Shown: in pieces, positions 1 to 7,116 of the stretch
Layout: every line of letters begins with the position of its first letter
Position numbering within the stretch: the first letter of the stretch is position 1
Source of the DNA: Halanaerobiales bacterium
GTDB taxonomy: Bacteria > Bacillota_F > Halanaerobiia > Halanaerobiales > DTU029
Assembly: GCA_016278415.1 (NCBI GenBank)
Contig: JADQBV010000214.1
Coordinates: 1-7,472, forward strand
Length of the DNA stretch: 7,472 nucleotides
Direction: 5' to 3'
Translations under genes and position numbers: made by a program
The notes under the pieces: generated by a model
Told to the model about the DNA's origin: nothing
Database searches by the model: none
Seen by the model: the letters and a program-made list of their open reading frames with translations, nothing else

Positions 1-693
1 TAACTTTACCCTCATTAGATCAAAAGCCTGACAAAATTCCCCTATTTCATTACTTTTTCTATATTCAATACCTTTATCTAAATCACCTTCTGAAATTTTC
101 TTCGTAGCTATATTAAGGTCTTTCAAAGGAACTAATATATCTCTGGAAATAATACGAGACAGACTGTAAATTAAGAGTATAAATAAAAGTAAACTAAAAA
201 CAAATCCAATAATTAAAAGTTTAGCTACATTTTGCTGTGTACCCTGATATAGCTGATCTGTATTAAAAACAAGTGAAGCAACTGCTTTACCATCATTATC
301 TGTTGTCAATGGTCCTATATATTTATATACTTTGTCATTATTTATTGCGAAAGAATTTAATGATTTAATATCTATGTTATTGTTTATTGATGAGCCTATA
401 TTTTCAGAGTCATAAAGCATAGTACCTGAACTCTCGAAAACCTGCAATTTAATATTATACTTATCTAACAATGGTCTTAGCTCTTTATTAAATCGGTCAT
501 TATCTTCTATCATAGAATATGAACTTTCTATTTTGCTGATAACATTTTTAGTAATATTAATTGGCTGCAGTGTCTCTACTTCTGTAACTAAATCCTGTAT
601 TGTAAAAATAAAAAATATAATATAAAACCCTACTGGAACTAATATAACAACTAAAAAAGCGATAGCCAACTTTGACCTTAAGCCTAATGTCAT
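1..693 (-). CDS. Two-component sensor histidine kinase, N-terminal part (runs off window)
   Basis: This frame is open from an ATG at 693-691 to the window edge and gives 231 residues. It starts inside the stop of the response regulator (ATGA, 4-base overlap), a standard arrangement for translationally coupled two-component pairs. Residues 8-31 are a membrane helix (AIAFLVVILVPVGFYIIFFI). Residues of roughly 32-154 form an extracytoplasmic sensor domain of about 120 residues. A second helix spans about 158-177 (LLIIGFVFSLLLFILLIYSL). From residue 180 onward a HAMP linker is recognisable: a conserved proline (VPLKDL, 188-193), then an ISEGDLD turn and an NEIGEF motif near 215-220. The catalytic H-box and ATPase domains would lie beyond base 1. 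The large extracytoplasmic loop argues against a BceS-type intramembrane kinase, which has almost no loop. The ligand cannot be told from the sequence. Confidence 0.9.
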   Translation of the reverse strand, partial: MTLGLRSKLAIAFLVVILVPVGFYIIFFIFTIQDLVTEVETLQPINITKNVISKIESSYSMIEDNDRFNKELRPLLDKYNIKLQVFESSGTMLYDSENIGSSINNNIDIKSLNSFAINNDKVYKYIGPLTTDNDGKAVASLVFNTDQLYQGTQQNVAKLLIIGFVFSLLLFILLIYSLSRIISRDILVPLKDLNIATKKISEGDLDKGIEYRKSNEIGEFCQAFDLMRVKL

Positions 694-1388
694 GATTGAA
701 CACCAGCGAACTTATAACCAACACCCCAGACCGTTTTTATATATTCTGGTTTCGAAGAATCCTTCTCTATCTTCTCCCTGATCTTTCTTATATGTACAGT
801 TACTGTATTAATGTCACCAAATTCATTAAAACCCCAGACCTTATCAAATATCTGCTCTCTTGTAAAAACCTGTTCAGGATTTAATGCTAGATACTTTAAT
901 ATTTTAAATTCTTTTGCTGAGAGGGAAATCTCTTTTTTTCTAAGATAAACATTATAACTCTGAATATCTATTTCTAAATCATTAAATTTTAATACTTTCT
1001 TATTACTAACTGAGGGAGTTAACTGAGTATATCTTCTTAATTGGGCTTTTACTCTAGCAACTACTTCCTTAGGACTAAAAGGTTTGGTTACATAGTCATC
1101 AGCCCCTAACCCTAGACCCAGTATTTTGTCTATATCATCCTTTTTAGCACTTAACATTAATATAGGGATTGCAGATTCAGACCTTATAATTCTACATACT
1201 TCCATACCATCAAGTTTTGGTAACATTATATCTAATAATACCAATTGAGGATCAAAGGTCTTATAATAATCTAAAGCCTCTTCTCCATCAAATGCTAACT
1301 TCACTTGATATCCTTCTTTTTCTAAATAATCCCTTAACAACTCAGCAATTTCTTTTTCATCATCTACAATCAATATTTTTGTATTCAT
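690..1388 (-). CDS. OmpR/PhoB-family DNA-binding response regulator
   Basis: This is a full-length (232 aa) response regulator. The receiver domain covers residues 1-120, with the acidic pair D9-D10, the phospho-acceptor D53 (VLLDIMLP), S80 in the switch position and K102 (VTKPF). After a short linker, residues 130-228 form an OmpR-type winged helix, including the probable recognition helix near 194-206 (NTVTVHIRKIREKI) and the usual wing ending WGVGYKF. The start at 1388 is well placed behind a GGGGGTGAT Shine-Dalgarno site. Its stop overlaps the start of the kinase gene by 4 bases, so the two are surely partners. Likely targets, by neighbourhood only, are the ABC and MFS exporters upstream. 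All key residues are present, and nothing suggests damage. Confidence 0.96.
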   Translation of the reverse strand: MNTKILIVDDEKEIAELLRDYLEKEGYQVKLAFDGEEALDYYKTFDPQLVLLDIMLPKLDGMEVCRIIRSESAIPILMLSAKKDDIDKILGLGLGADDYVTKPFSPKEVVARVKAQLRRYTQLTPSVSNKKVLKFNDLEIDIQSYNVYLRKKEISLSAKEFKILKYLALNPEQVFTREQIFDKVWGFNEFGDINTVTVHIRKIREKIEKDSSKPEYIKTVWGVGYKFAGVQS

Positions 1389-1448
1389 TAAATATCACCC
1401 CCGGCAGTTTAAATAAGACTTAAATCAGATGAGTTTTTACCCCAACCT

Positions 1449-1497
1449 AAACCTCAGCTACACTTATTTTACTTATTTTGAAACCTGGTGACACTTA
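1449..1497. repeat. Imperfect direct repeat upstream of the response regulator
   Basis: Two similar units lie 31-32 bases apart on the plus strand. One is AAACCT-CAGCT-ACACTTA (1449-1466) and the other is AAACCT-GGTG-ACACTTA (1481-1497). Between them ACTTATTT occurs twice at a 9-base step (1462-1469 and 1471-1478). The block sits 60-110 bases in front of the regulator start, within the 262-base gap that follows the truncated DUF1648 gene. It could be an autoregulatory operator, because OmpR-type regulators bind direct repeats, or the repeated terminus of a lost insertion sequence. No transposase fragment is visible. The rest of the gap (1389-1448 and 1498-1572) shows no confident promoter or terminator. 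Confidence 0.5.
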
Positions 1498-1572
1498 CTC
1501 CACTTTTAAATTATAATAGTATATTCTATAGATTTCTTCTTTCTCCTTTATTTAATCTCTGTATTATAATTA

Positions 1573-1650
1573 CTACAAATATGATACAAAGAATAAAATC
1601 GATATAAATGTTATTACAACAACAGCCCATCTTCGTTTAGTTCTATACCT
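1573..1650 (-). pseudogene. In-frame 3' remnant of the DUF1648/SdpI-like gene
   Basis: Directly after the TAA at 1653-1651 the same frame stays open for 25 codons up to a TAG at 1575-1573. It encodes a basic start (RYRTKRRW) and then a clear membrane helix (AVVVITFISILFFVSYL). In DUF1648/SdpI proteins a basic linker and a further helix follow the second helix at about this point. This stretch is therefore best read as the continuation of the gene, cut off by a nonsense codon. After the TAG a different frame gives a few more hydrophobic codons (VVIIIQRLNKGERRNL), possibly after an indel. The rest of a normal SdpI C-terminal half is absent. Confidence 0.55.
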
Positions 1651-1905
1651 TTATATAGGTTCCTGGCTATTTGTACATGGCATAAAAAGATTATAAATAT
1701 ATATTCCCAACCCTAATATTGGTAATAAAAACACACCTATAGTCTTATTTAAGAAACGATCAGCTTCTCCTCCAAGATTCCAGTGAACAGCAATCTTATC
1801 TGGTAGACTAGGATAGATTAATACTGAAGAAATAACTACTGCCAGTAAGGCAATAAGAAATGGCCAATCTCGCTTTAATTCGTCCTTAACATTATATTCT
1901 TTCAT
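1651..1905 (-). CDS. DUF1648/SdpI-like membrane protein, truncated (84 aa)
   Basis: The protein carries the hallmark of the DUF1648 domain found in SdpI immunity proteins: a first membrane helix (residues 14-32), then LPDKIAVHWNLGGEADRF (34-51) with the conserved P, HWN and G-x-x-DR positions, and a second helix at 56-75. In Bacillus, SdpI is a membrane protein of about 200 residues that protects against the SdpC toxin and helps signal to the repressor SdpR. Here the frame stops after 84 residues with an uncharacteristic tail (MPCTNSQEPI), and hydrophobic coding sequence continues past the stop, so the gene is probably broken. It has a strong Shine-Dalgarno site (GAGGAGG, 8 bases before the ATG at 1905), lies 118 bases behind the ABC permease, and precedes the regulator-kinase pair. 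A functional short form cannot be excluded. Confidence 0.75.
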   Translation of the reverse strand: MKEYNVKDELKRDWPFLIALLAVVISSVLIYPSLPDKIAVHWNLGGEADRFLNKTIGVFLLPILGLGIYIYNLFMPCTNSQEPI

Positions 1906-1910
1906 TTTAA

Positions 1911-1943
1911 CTCCTCCTCAAATAATTATTGGTTTTTTTGAGG
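1911..1943 (-). promoter_or_regulatory. Hairpin that can mask the Shine-Dalgarno site of the DUF1648 gene
   Basis: On the minus strand CCTCAAA (1943-1937) is perfectly complementary to TTTGAGG (1922-1916), with a 14-base loop. The 3' arm includes part of the TGAGGAGGAG ribosome-binding site (1920-1911) of the gene starting at 1905. Folding would partly hide that site. The stem is only 7 pairs with few G-C pairs, so it may be chance. No T-run follows, so it is not a terminator. Confidence 0.3.
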
Positions 1944-2023
1944 CCTTAATGTCTTAAAACCTCGAGATCATTTCCACAAAAACTATACTCTTGTTTATTA
2001 AACTTTAAGTTTTTATTGCATAA

Positions 2024-2794
2024 TTAATATACTAAGTCTTTTTTGTTAAATACTAATACACATGTTGCAAAAGATACAACTCCATAAACCAACATGACTA
2101 TGATTGCTGTAAGTGTTTGCATCATATCTCCAGTATCAAAAATTAAAGGAGAGACCTCATTAAAATAATATGTTATTAAATAAGGATTAACAAGTTCAGT
2201 AACGGCACCTATAAATGAAAATAAAATGTGAAGCCCCATTGATATCCCGATTACTGCCCCACTACTATCAAAAATCAACGAAAATAGCATCACAACTATT
2301 CCAAATATAAATAGGGGAACCGAAGTTATAAGATATGAACCAACTACACGGTTAACCCCTGTAAATGTTAAACTAGTCACCTCTTCATAGATAAAAATAT
2401 CACCCCAACCATAAAATAGAGTTCCCATTAAATAAGATGTAAACATAGCAATCAAAAGTACTGCAATTATCATAATAAACAATGCTATAAGTTTAGCAGC
2501 AAGTAAATTTGTACGTGATACTTGTTGAATTAATGGTAGTTTTAAAGTTCCGTTTGTATATTCAGTTGATATCATATCAGACACTATAACTATAACAAAG
2601 ATTGGAAGTATAATAACTGCAAAGGTGTTAAGCATATATAGAGGTAGATTTTGACCATTAATAATAAAATCTACTTCACCTATCAGAGTTTCTAAACCTG
2701 GCAAAAGATTTGCTATTACTATAGTCACTAAAAAGGCATATATCTTTTTATTAGCCCAACCTTTTTTTATTTCATTTTTAATTGCTGGTAACAT
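2024..2794 (-). CDS. ABC-2-type transporter permease, BcrB-like
   Basis: This integral membrane subunit has 256 residues and about six helices (roughly 19-38, 54-74, 99-126, 151-174, 177-200 and 227-249). The motif EYTNGTLKLPL (78-88) after helix 2 is typical of ABC-2 permeases of the bacitracin/lantibiotic-export type. I place the start at 2794. The Shine-Dalgarno run (GGGGGG, 2808-2803) is 8 bases before that ATG but only 2 bases before the other ATG at 2800, and an extension to 2821 would put the ribosome site inside the gene. The start overlaps the end of the ATPase gene by 17 bases, implying translational coupling and one transporter complex. The substrate is probably a hydrophobic or cationic peptide or another membrane-active compound; this is inferred from the family and from the adjacent two-component and SdpI-like genes. 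Confidence 0.9.
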   Translation of the reverse strand: MLPAIKNEIKKGWANKKIYAFLVTIVIANLLPGLETLIGEVDFIINGQNLPLYMLNTFAVIILPIFVIVIVSDMISTEYTNGTLKLPLIQQVSRTNLLAAKLIALFIMIIAVLLIAMFTSYLMGTLFYGWGDIFIYEEVTSLTFTGVNRVVGSYLITSVPLFIFGIVVMLFSLIFDSSGAVIGISMGLHILFSFIGAVTELVNPYLITYYFNEVSPLIFDTGDMMQTLTAIIVMLVYGVVSFATCVLVFNKKDLVY

Positions 2795-3710
2795 ATTCAT
2801 CTCCCCCCTTCGTGAGTTCAATAAAGAAATGTTCTAAAGTCTGTTTTTTCGGCACTAAATAATCTATCGTAAGCTCTTTTTTTATTAATAAATCAAGTAA
2901 TTTTGAAGAATAGCCTTTTTCTATCTCTATTTCCAAACCGTTATCTGAAGGCCAGATGGAGTTTACATAATCTAACCCCTTAATTAGCCCGGCTACCTTA
3001 TCAACAGCAAAAGTGTAAATCTCTACAGTTTCACTGTCTTTTTGAAGGAGTTCCTCTACAGTACTTTGTATTATTAATTTACCTTCCTGCAATATAGCAA
3101 CCTTATTACATATCTGCTCTACTTCATTTAATAAATGAGTTGTAATAAAAAAAGTTATTCCCTGCTCATTTGCTAACCGAGTAATTAACTCTCTAATCTC
3201 AATAATTCCTTCTGGATCAAGTCCGTTTGTTGGCTCATCCAGAAATACTAATCTTGGAGAGTTTAACAAAGCACGTGCTAAACCCAACCTTTGTTTCATC
3301 CCTAATGAATAATTTTTAACCTTCTCTTTTGCTCTTGTTGCTAAACCAACAATTTTTAAAACTTCATCAATTCTACTCGCTGATAATTCGGAATGATAAT
3401 TAGCTATTACAACAAGGTTTTGATATGCACTAAGGTTATTATAAAATTTTGGCGTTTCTACAATTGCACCTATATTTTTCAAAGCTTGCTTAGGTTCTGT
3501 CTTTGTATCATATCCGTTAATCTTAACTGTTCCACTATCCTTATGAATCAAATTTAAGATCATTCGAATAGTGGTCGTTTTGCCTGCCCCATTTGGTCCT
3601 AAAAATCCAAATATATCTCCTGCCTGAACACTAAAACTTACATTATCAATAACTTTCTTTGACCCAAATGTCTTGTTAAGATTAGATATTTCAAGTACAT
3701 TTTTATCCAT
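2778..3710 (-). CDS. ABC transporter ATP-binding protein, BcrA-like
   Basis: This 310-residue nucleotide-binding subunit drives the permease encoded just downstream. All catalytic motifs are present: Walker A GPNGAGKT (38-45), ABC signature SLGMKQ (135-140), Walker B LVFLDEP (154-160) with catalytic E159, D-loop NGLDPEG and H-loop H192. The Q-loop position reads VETPKFY (84-90), with glutamate in place of glutamine, as is common in BcrA-type exporters. About 90 residues beyond the ATPase core (from about 220) form the C-terminal regulatory extension of this subfamily. The start at 3710 has AAAGGGGG in front at good spacing. The 99-base gap to the MFS gene (3711-3809) contains no convincing terminator, so co-transcription with that gene is possible. 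It also contains no promoter I trust. Confidence 0.95.
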   Translation of the reverse strand: MDKNVLEISNLNKTFGSKKVIDNVSFSVQAGDIFGFLGPNGAGKTTTIRMILNLIHKDSGTVKINGYDTKTEPKQALKNIGAIVETPKFYNNLSAYQNLVVIANYHSELSASRIDEVLKIVGLATRAKEKVKNYSLGMKQRLGLARALLNSPRLVFLDEPTNGLDPEGIIEIRELITRLANEQGITFFITTHLLNEVEQICNKVAILQEGKLIIQSTVEELLQKDSETVEIYTFAVDKVAGLIKGLDYVNSIWPSDNGLEIEIEKGYSSKLLDLLIKKELTIDYLVPKKQTLEHFFIELTKGGDEYVTSN

Positions 3711-3809
3711 TATTTAACCCCCTTTAAAATATTTGATTAACTTCCAGCTAATATGGTCAATATTAAAGTATGAATATTAACTTGAACTTAAGAAAATATT
3801 AAAATTTTA

Positions 3810-5081
3810 TTAAGTATTAAGTTTTACATACCTTAGCTCAGCTCGCTTATTGGAAAATTCACTAAAAACCTTTTTCGAATAAATAGCAATACCGATCGTA
3901 CACAGAGCTGTTACAAATACAAGAATGTTAATGGAATCTGCCATGACTTCAAACAAAAATCCATACACAGCCTGCCCTACAGGCAAAGTACATTGTGTTA
4001 TCACCAATATATAAGATATTACCTTACCAATTAACTCATCAGGTGTCACCCGCTGTACAAATGACATCATGGTGATAGTAAACATAGTAATTGCAACATT
4101 CATGGAAAAACAGCTAATAAAAATAGTCCAGTAAATCACCATAGATTGCAAATTAATAGTAAAGACAAAGGCTATTGGTATCAAGCCCAGAGAAGAATAT
4201 ACCAGCATCTTATAAACCTGTTGAACCTGTACTCTTTTCCCAACTATACTAATCAGGATGCCTCCTGTAATCATACCCGCAGCCATAGCACCCTGAGCAA
4301 GACCATAAAACTGACTACTTAAGCCCAGCCGCACTGTAATCATGGCAGGGAGTCCCACCATAATTGAAGATGTCAAAAATAAGTTCATGCCGGAAGCAAT
4401 GAGCATAGCCTTTATAACTATTGGGTTATCCTTGAACATATAATTAATACTAACTTTAAAATCAGATTTAACCATTCCAACGATACTATCATATTCTTTC
4501 TGTCTTTCAAATTTCATAATAATAAACATTTCCATAACCGCTGCCATTAAAAAACAGCACATACATATAATCAAAATCGGCCAGATACCAAATAAGCCGT
4601 ATAAAACACCTGCAAACAGCGGTCCCAGCAAAAAGGATACTGCATTGACCAGGCTGACAATACCATTAGCCTTTTCCAGATTATCCTTTGAAGATATTAC
4701 TGGTATGCTTGCCTGTACTGCCGGTTGATAAAATGATTGTATTATCGAAAAAACAACCAGCATTAAACCAATTAAAATAACAACAGGGACATCTTCTAAA
4801 AGAAGACTGAAACCAACAATAACAACTGCCGTTATTAAATCAAGTATAACCATTAAGTTCTTACGATTAAAGCGATCTGCCAGTATACCACCAAATGGTG
4901 AGAATATAATTGTCGGAATTGCTGCCACAGCTAGAATGCTTCCGAAAATTGTAGTCGATCCAGTCTGATCCAGTATGTAAAGCGGCAAAGCAAAACGCAG
5001 CACTGCGTTACCAAAAATAGATATAATTTGACCAGTAATAACTATAATGAAATTCCTATTAAATAATTTTTTGTTATTCAT
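3810..5081 (-). CDS. MFS transporter, macrolide/drug-efflux-like
   Basis: This 423-residue major facilitator has about twelve hydrophobic segments. Motif A between helices 2 and 3 is clear (GGILADRFNRKNLM, 64-77). FYQPAVQASIP (117-127) and a motif-C-like LGPLFAGVL (152-160) resemble the MefA/MFS_3 branch of proton-driven drug exporters. It would export a small hydrophobic molecule from the cytoplasm or membrane; the substrate is unknown. The start at 5081 lies 8 bases behind GAGGGGAA. It follows a terminator at 5194-5224 and a possible promoter at 5120-5147, so it probably opens the transcription unit that continues into the ABC genes. The frame is intact and of normal length. Substrate naming beyond 'efflux' would be guesswork. 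Confidence 0.92.
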   Translation of the reverse strand: MNNKKLFNRNFIIVITGQIISIFGNAVLRFALPLYILDQTGSTTIFGSILAVAAIPTIIFSPFGGILADRFNRKNLMVILDLITAVVIVGFSLLLEDVPVVILIGLMLVVFSIIQSFYQPAVQASIPVISSKDNLEKANGIVSLVNAVSFLLGPLFAGVLYGLFGIWPILIICMCCFLMAAVMEMFIIMKFERQKEYDSIVGMVKSDFKVSINYMFKDNPIVIKAMLIASGMNLFLTSSIMVGLPAMITVRLGLSSQFYGLAQGAMAAGMITGGILISIVGKRVQVQQVYKMLVYSSLGLIPIAFVFTINLQSMVIYWTIFISCFSMNVAITMFTITMMSFVQRVTPDELIGKVISYILVITQCTLPVGQAVYGFLFEVMADSINILVFVTALCTIGIAIYSKKVFSEFSNKRAELRYVKLNT

Positions 5082-5119
5082 AAATATTCCCCTCTCTTAT
5101 CCTTTATTGATAAGAGTAT

Positions 5120-5147
5120 AGTATAGTAAATATTAAGAAATCCTAAA
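5120..5147 (-). promoter_or_regulatory. Possible promoter of the MFS gene
   Basis: On the minus strand TTTAGG (5147-5142) and TATACT (5125-5120) are separated by 16 bases, giving a fair -10 and a weak -35. A second TATACT overlaps at 5120-5115. The site lies between the upstream terminator and the MFS ribosome-binding site, where a promoter is expected. In a sequence this AT-rich such matches occur by chance. Confidence 0.35.
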
Positions 5148-5193
5148 GATTTTAAAAGTTTTCGTAAAAAAATTTGATTATAAAGTAGACCAC

Positions 5194-5224
5194 AAAAAAA
5201 CTGGCCCAGAACTAACTGAACCAG
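5194..5224 (-). terminator. Rho-independent terminator of the RDD/secreted-protein unit
   Basis: Read on the minus strand, CTGGTTCAG (5224-5216) pairs over 9 positions with CTGGGCCAG (5209-5201), two of them G-U. The loop has 6 bases, and seven T residues follow (5200-5194). No T-run lies on the other side, so it works only for leftward transcripts. It separates the decayed gene at 5297-6016 from the MFS gene. Confidence 0.8.
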
Positions 5225-5296
5225 CAAACATGAGAAAATAGGATTTCCCCATTTACTCGAATGACCACCAATTAAAAAATCAGAAATAAGGGGTTA

Positions 5297-6016
5297 CTAA
5301 AAAGCATTATATAATGCCCGCAGATCCTCTTTATTATATAACTGTTTTAATTCATAAGAAAGGCGGTCGTATATTGCATCAACAGAACCGGTTGCCTGTG
5401 CGTCATAGAAATGATAGAGGTATTTATGAATAATATTGAAGGTATATGGGGCACCCCTTTTGACATATCTCACAACATATCCACTATAATCATTCTTAAT
5501 CCGGGATAATAATCCCGGAGCTTTTCCCGCGACCAATGCCTTACAAAACCGTATTCCATCATCAGCCAGGTAATTGATTCAGGAGTCCAGATTATTCAGA
5601 GTCCTTTCAGCTGCCCGATAGATAATACTGCCACTCCCAGCGTTTTCCTTAATATTCTCCCATTTTTTTTATCGCTGCCGTTGTGAGCAGAGTATTTTCA
5701 GATATTCTTCCCTCCATTTTGTTTCATCATATGAAGGCTGGAGCCGATAGGTAAAGGTGTATAATTCACAATCGCCGTCATTCGTATTTTCCCTGTCATC
5801 AAATCCATACCAGGTTCAGGAAATTCCTTTTCCACTAGACCCATGAAATGAGGAATTTCTGTTTCTTGATAGGTTTCATCTTCTGATAGCTCCCCTTCCC
5901 ATTTATCAGCCCAGTCCAGTTGGGGGCATCATCAATAAATTCAGCACTGGCAAATCCTAAAAAAGCATCACAATTATCGGAATAAGAAAAGCATATGGCT
6001 TTCTAATATAATTTAT
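5297..6016 (-). pseudogene. Decayed gene for a secreted protein of unknown family
   Basis: The longest surviving stretch (5297-5536, from a TTG) is only the C-terminal third of a former gene of about 240 codons. A GGGGGGAG ribosome site (6030-6023) stands 6 bases before ATA at 6016, where an ATG is expected. From there the frame reads NYIRKPYAFLIPIIVMLF. After one missing T in the T-run at 5964-5959 it continues LGFASAEFIDDAPN, a complete signal peptide with an ASA/E cleavage site. Two more single-base losses (near 5920 and 5810) link to DWADKWEGELSEDE and then to YGFDDREN. The three losses together restore the original frame, which runs to the end apart from a TAA (after CSQRQR) and a TGA (after NNLDS). 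The mature part is rich in acidic and aromatic residues. I do not recognise the family. The gene follows the secreted-protein gene by 34 bases and looks more GC-rich than its neighbours by eye. Confidence 0.8.
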
Positions 6017-6050
6017 CTTATTCTCCCCCCAATACAATTTAACTTATCCT

Positions 6051-7091
6051 CTATTTTCTTACTAAATAATCTACTTCATCTTCATCTGTTTGATAATATT
6101 CATCATTTACTGAAGAGTCTATTTCAATGGTAAATGCCTTTTCAAAAGTCTGTTTCAAGTCAGAATCAATGAATAGTTCATAATCTGAATCCATATCAAT
6201 TACCATTACAGCGAAAACAGGTTCTGCACCTTCCTCTTTTAAGATACTGATAAAACTACTGGGATCTGCATATATGTTTACAGGGTCAAGTTCTGTATAG
6301 GCTTTATATACTTTATCTTCAACTTGTATTTCTCCGCTAAATAAAAAGCGCTTTGCATCAATTTCAGTTTCCTCAATACTTCCAACATATTCTTTAATTG
6401 TTATGGTAACATTAGGTACCTGAGTAGCATACTTGCTTTTAAGTTCTCTCTCTTTTATAATCCACTCACCCTGTAGATATTCTATAGGCAGTTCATTATT
6501 TAAAGATATCTCTTCTCCCAAAGTTTCCTCTAAGTCAGCTTTCTTTCTCTTATCTGCTTCTGCTACTAAATATTCAGTAACTGTTATATATGTTCCTTCA
6601 TATACTTCCAGTGTTACAGGACTTAGATATGGAGAATCAATATTTATCTGGTATTGAACATCTTCAGTATAATCATAAGCAGTTACATAAGAAGAATGTG
6701 AAACATCCTTTAATTTCTCTGCTTTTTTTTCAGCTTTTTCAATCCACGCTTCTCCAAATGCTTCTTTCAATTTATCACCAAACCAGGAAATAGTATTTTT
6801 AACTGTACCACCTACGGTACTTTGGCTTGGATCTCTTTCGGGTAACCCTGTACCTGTTACGATTTCTTCCACAGTTGCATTAACATGTGCTACCCAGACT
6901 TTTCCAATACGGTCAGGGTCAGTACTATAAGCCAACCAGAGCATCTTCTGCTCTTCGGCTAAATTAGGCTTTAAGTTACTTAATTTTATTTCTGGATTAA
7001 ATGGAATTGGAGGAAGTTCCTGAGCAAATATAATACCTGTAGTACCTGTGACCAATATTAAACATAATATCAGGTAAATAGTTATCTTCAT
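6051..7091 (-). CDS. Secreted protein of unknown family
   Basis: This is an intact 346-residue protein with a classical Sec signal peptide: MKITIY, a hydrophobic core to about residue 20, and a probable cleavage at IFA/QE (23/24). There is no lipobox cysteine at the cleavage site and no second membrane helix or sortase signal, so it is likely released or loosely surface-bound. The mature part begins proline-rich (ELPPIPFNP). It has a charged helix or short coiled coil near 105-130 (KLKEAFGEAWIEKAEKKAEK) and beta-like segments with alternating polarity (around 145-175 and 226-265), and it ends acidic (YYQTDEDEVDY). I chose the ATG at 7091 because AAGGG lies 8 bases before it; the GTG at 7100 overlaps that site. 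It sits 25 bases after the RDD gene and 34 before the decayed secreted-protein gene. I recognise no family. Confidence 0.85.
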   Translation of the reverse strand: MKITIYLILCLILVTGTTGIIFAQELPPIPFNPEIKLSNLKPNLAEEQKMLWLAYSTDPDRIGKVWVAHVNATVEEIVTGTGLPERDPSQSTVGGTVKNTISWFGDKLKEAFGEAWIEKAEKKAEKLKDVSHSSYVTAYDYTEDVQYQINIDSPYLSPVTLEVYEGTYITVTEYLVAEADKRKKADLEETLGEEISLNNELPIEYLQGEWIIKERELKSKYATQVPNVTITIKEYVGSIEETEIDAKRFLFSGEIQVEDKVYKAYTELDPVNIYADPSSFISILKEEGAEPVFAVMVIDMDSDYELFIDSDLKQTFEKAFTIEIDSSVNDEYYQTDEDEVDYLVRK

Positions 7092-7116
7092 CAATATCAC
7101 CCTTTTTTCACATATT

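Noticed and set aside
696..1423. Plus-strand open frames opposite the response regulator (696-884 and 1217-1423)
   Set aside because: They lie antisense to a well-supported regulator gene, have no convincing ribosome site and resemble no known protein.
1511..1569. TTATAATA / TATTATAA inverted repeat
   Set aside because: Eight A/T bases 40-odd bases apart are expected by chance in such AT-rich spacer DNA.
2001..2016. AAACTTTAAGTTT palindrome followed by T's as a terminator after the permease
   Set aside because: The stem would be all A-T apart from one pair with almost no loop, and the T-run is on the wrong side for leftward transcripts.
2795..2821. Longer start for the ABC permease at 2821
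   Set aside because: The ribosome site at 2808-2803 would fall inside the gene, and the extra residues (MNSRRGEMN) are the out-of-frame reading of the ATPase end.
3711..3809. Promoter or terminator in the gap between the MFS and ABC ATPase genes
   Set aside because: A TTGACC word is present on the minus strand, but no -10 lies at proper spacing; the AT-rich inverted words are too weak for a terminator.
5297..5536. Independent 79-residue gene starting with TTG
   Set aside because: The same frame continues upstream beyond the TTG, no ribosome site precedes it, and it fits as the C-terminal end of the decayed secreted protein.
6433..6793. Plus-strand open frames opposite the secreted-protein gene (6433-6657 and 6590-6793)
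   Set aside because: They overlap each other and an intact minus-strand gene with signal peptide and ribosome site; low-complexity shadow translations.
7092..7100. GTG start at 7100 for the secreted protein
   Set aside because: The GTG overlaps the Shine-Dalgarno sequence of the ATG at 7091, which gives a normal signal peptide.
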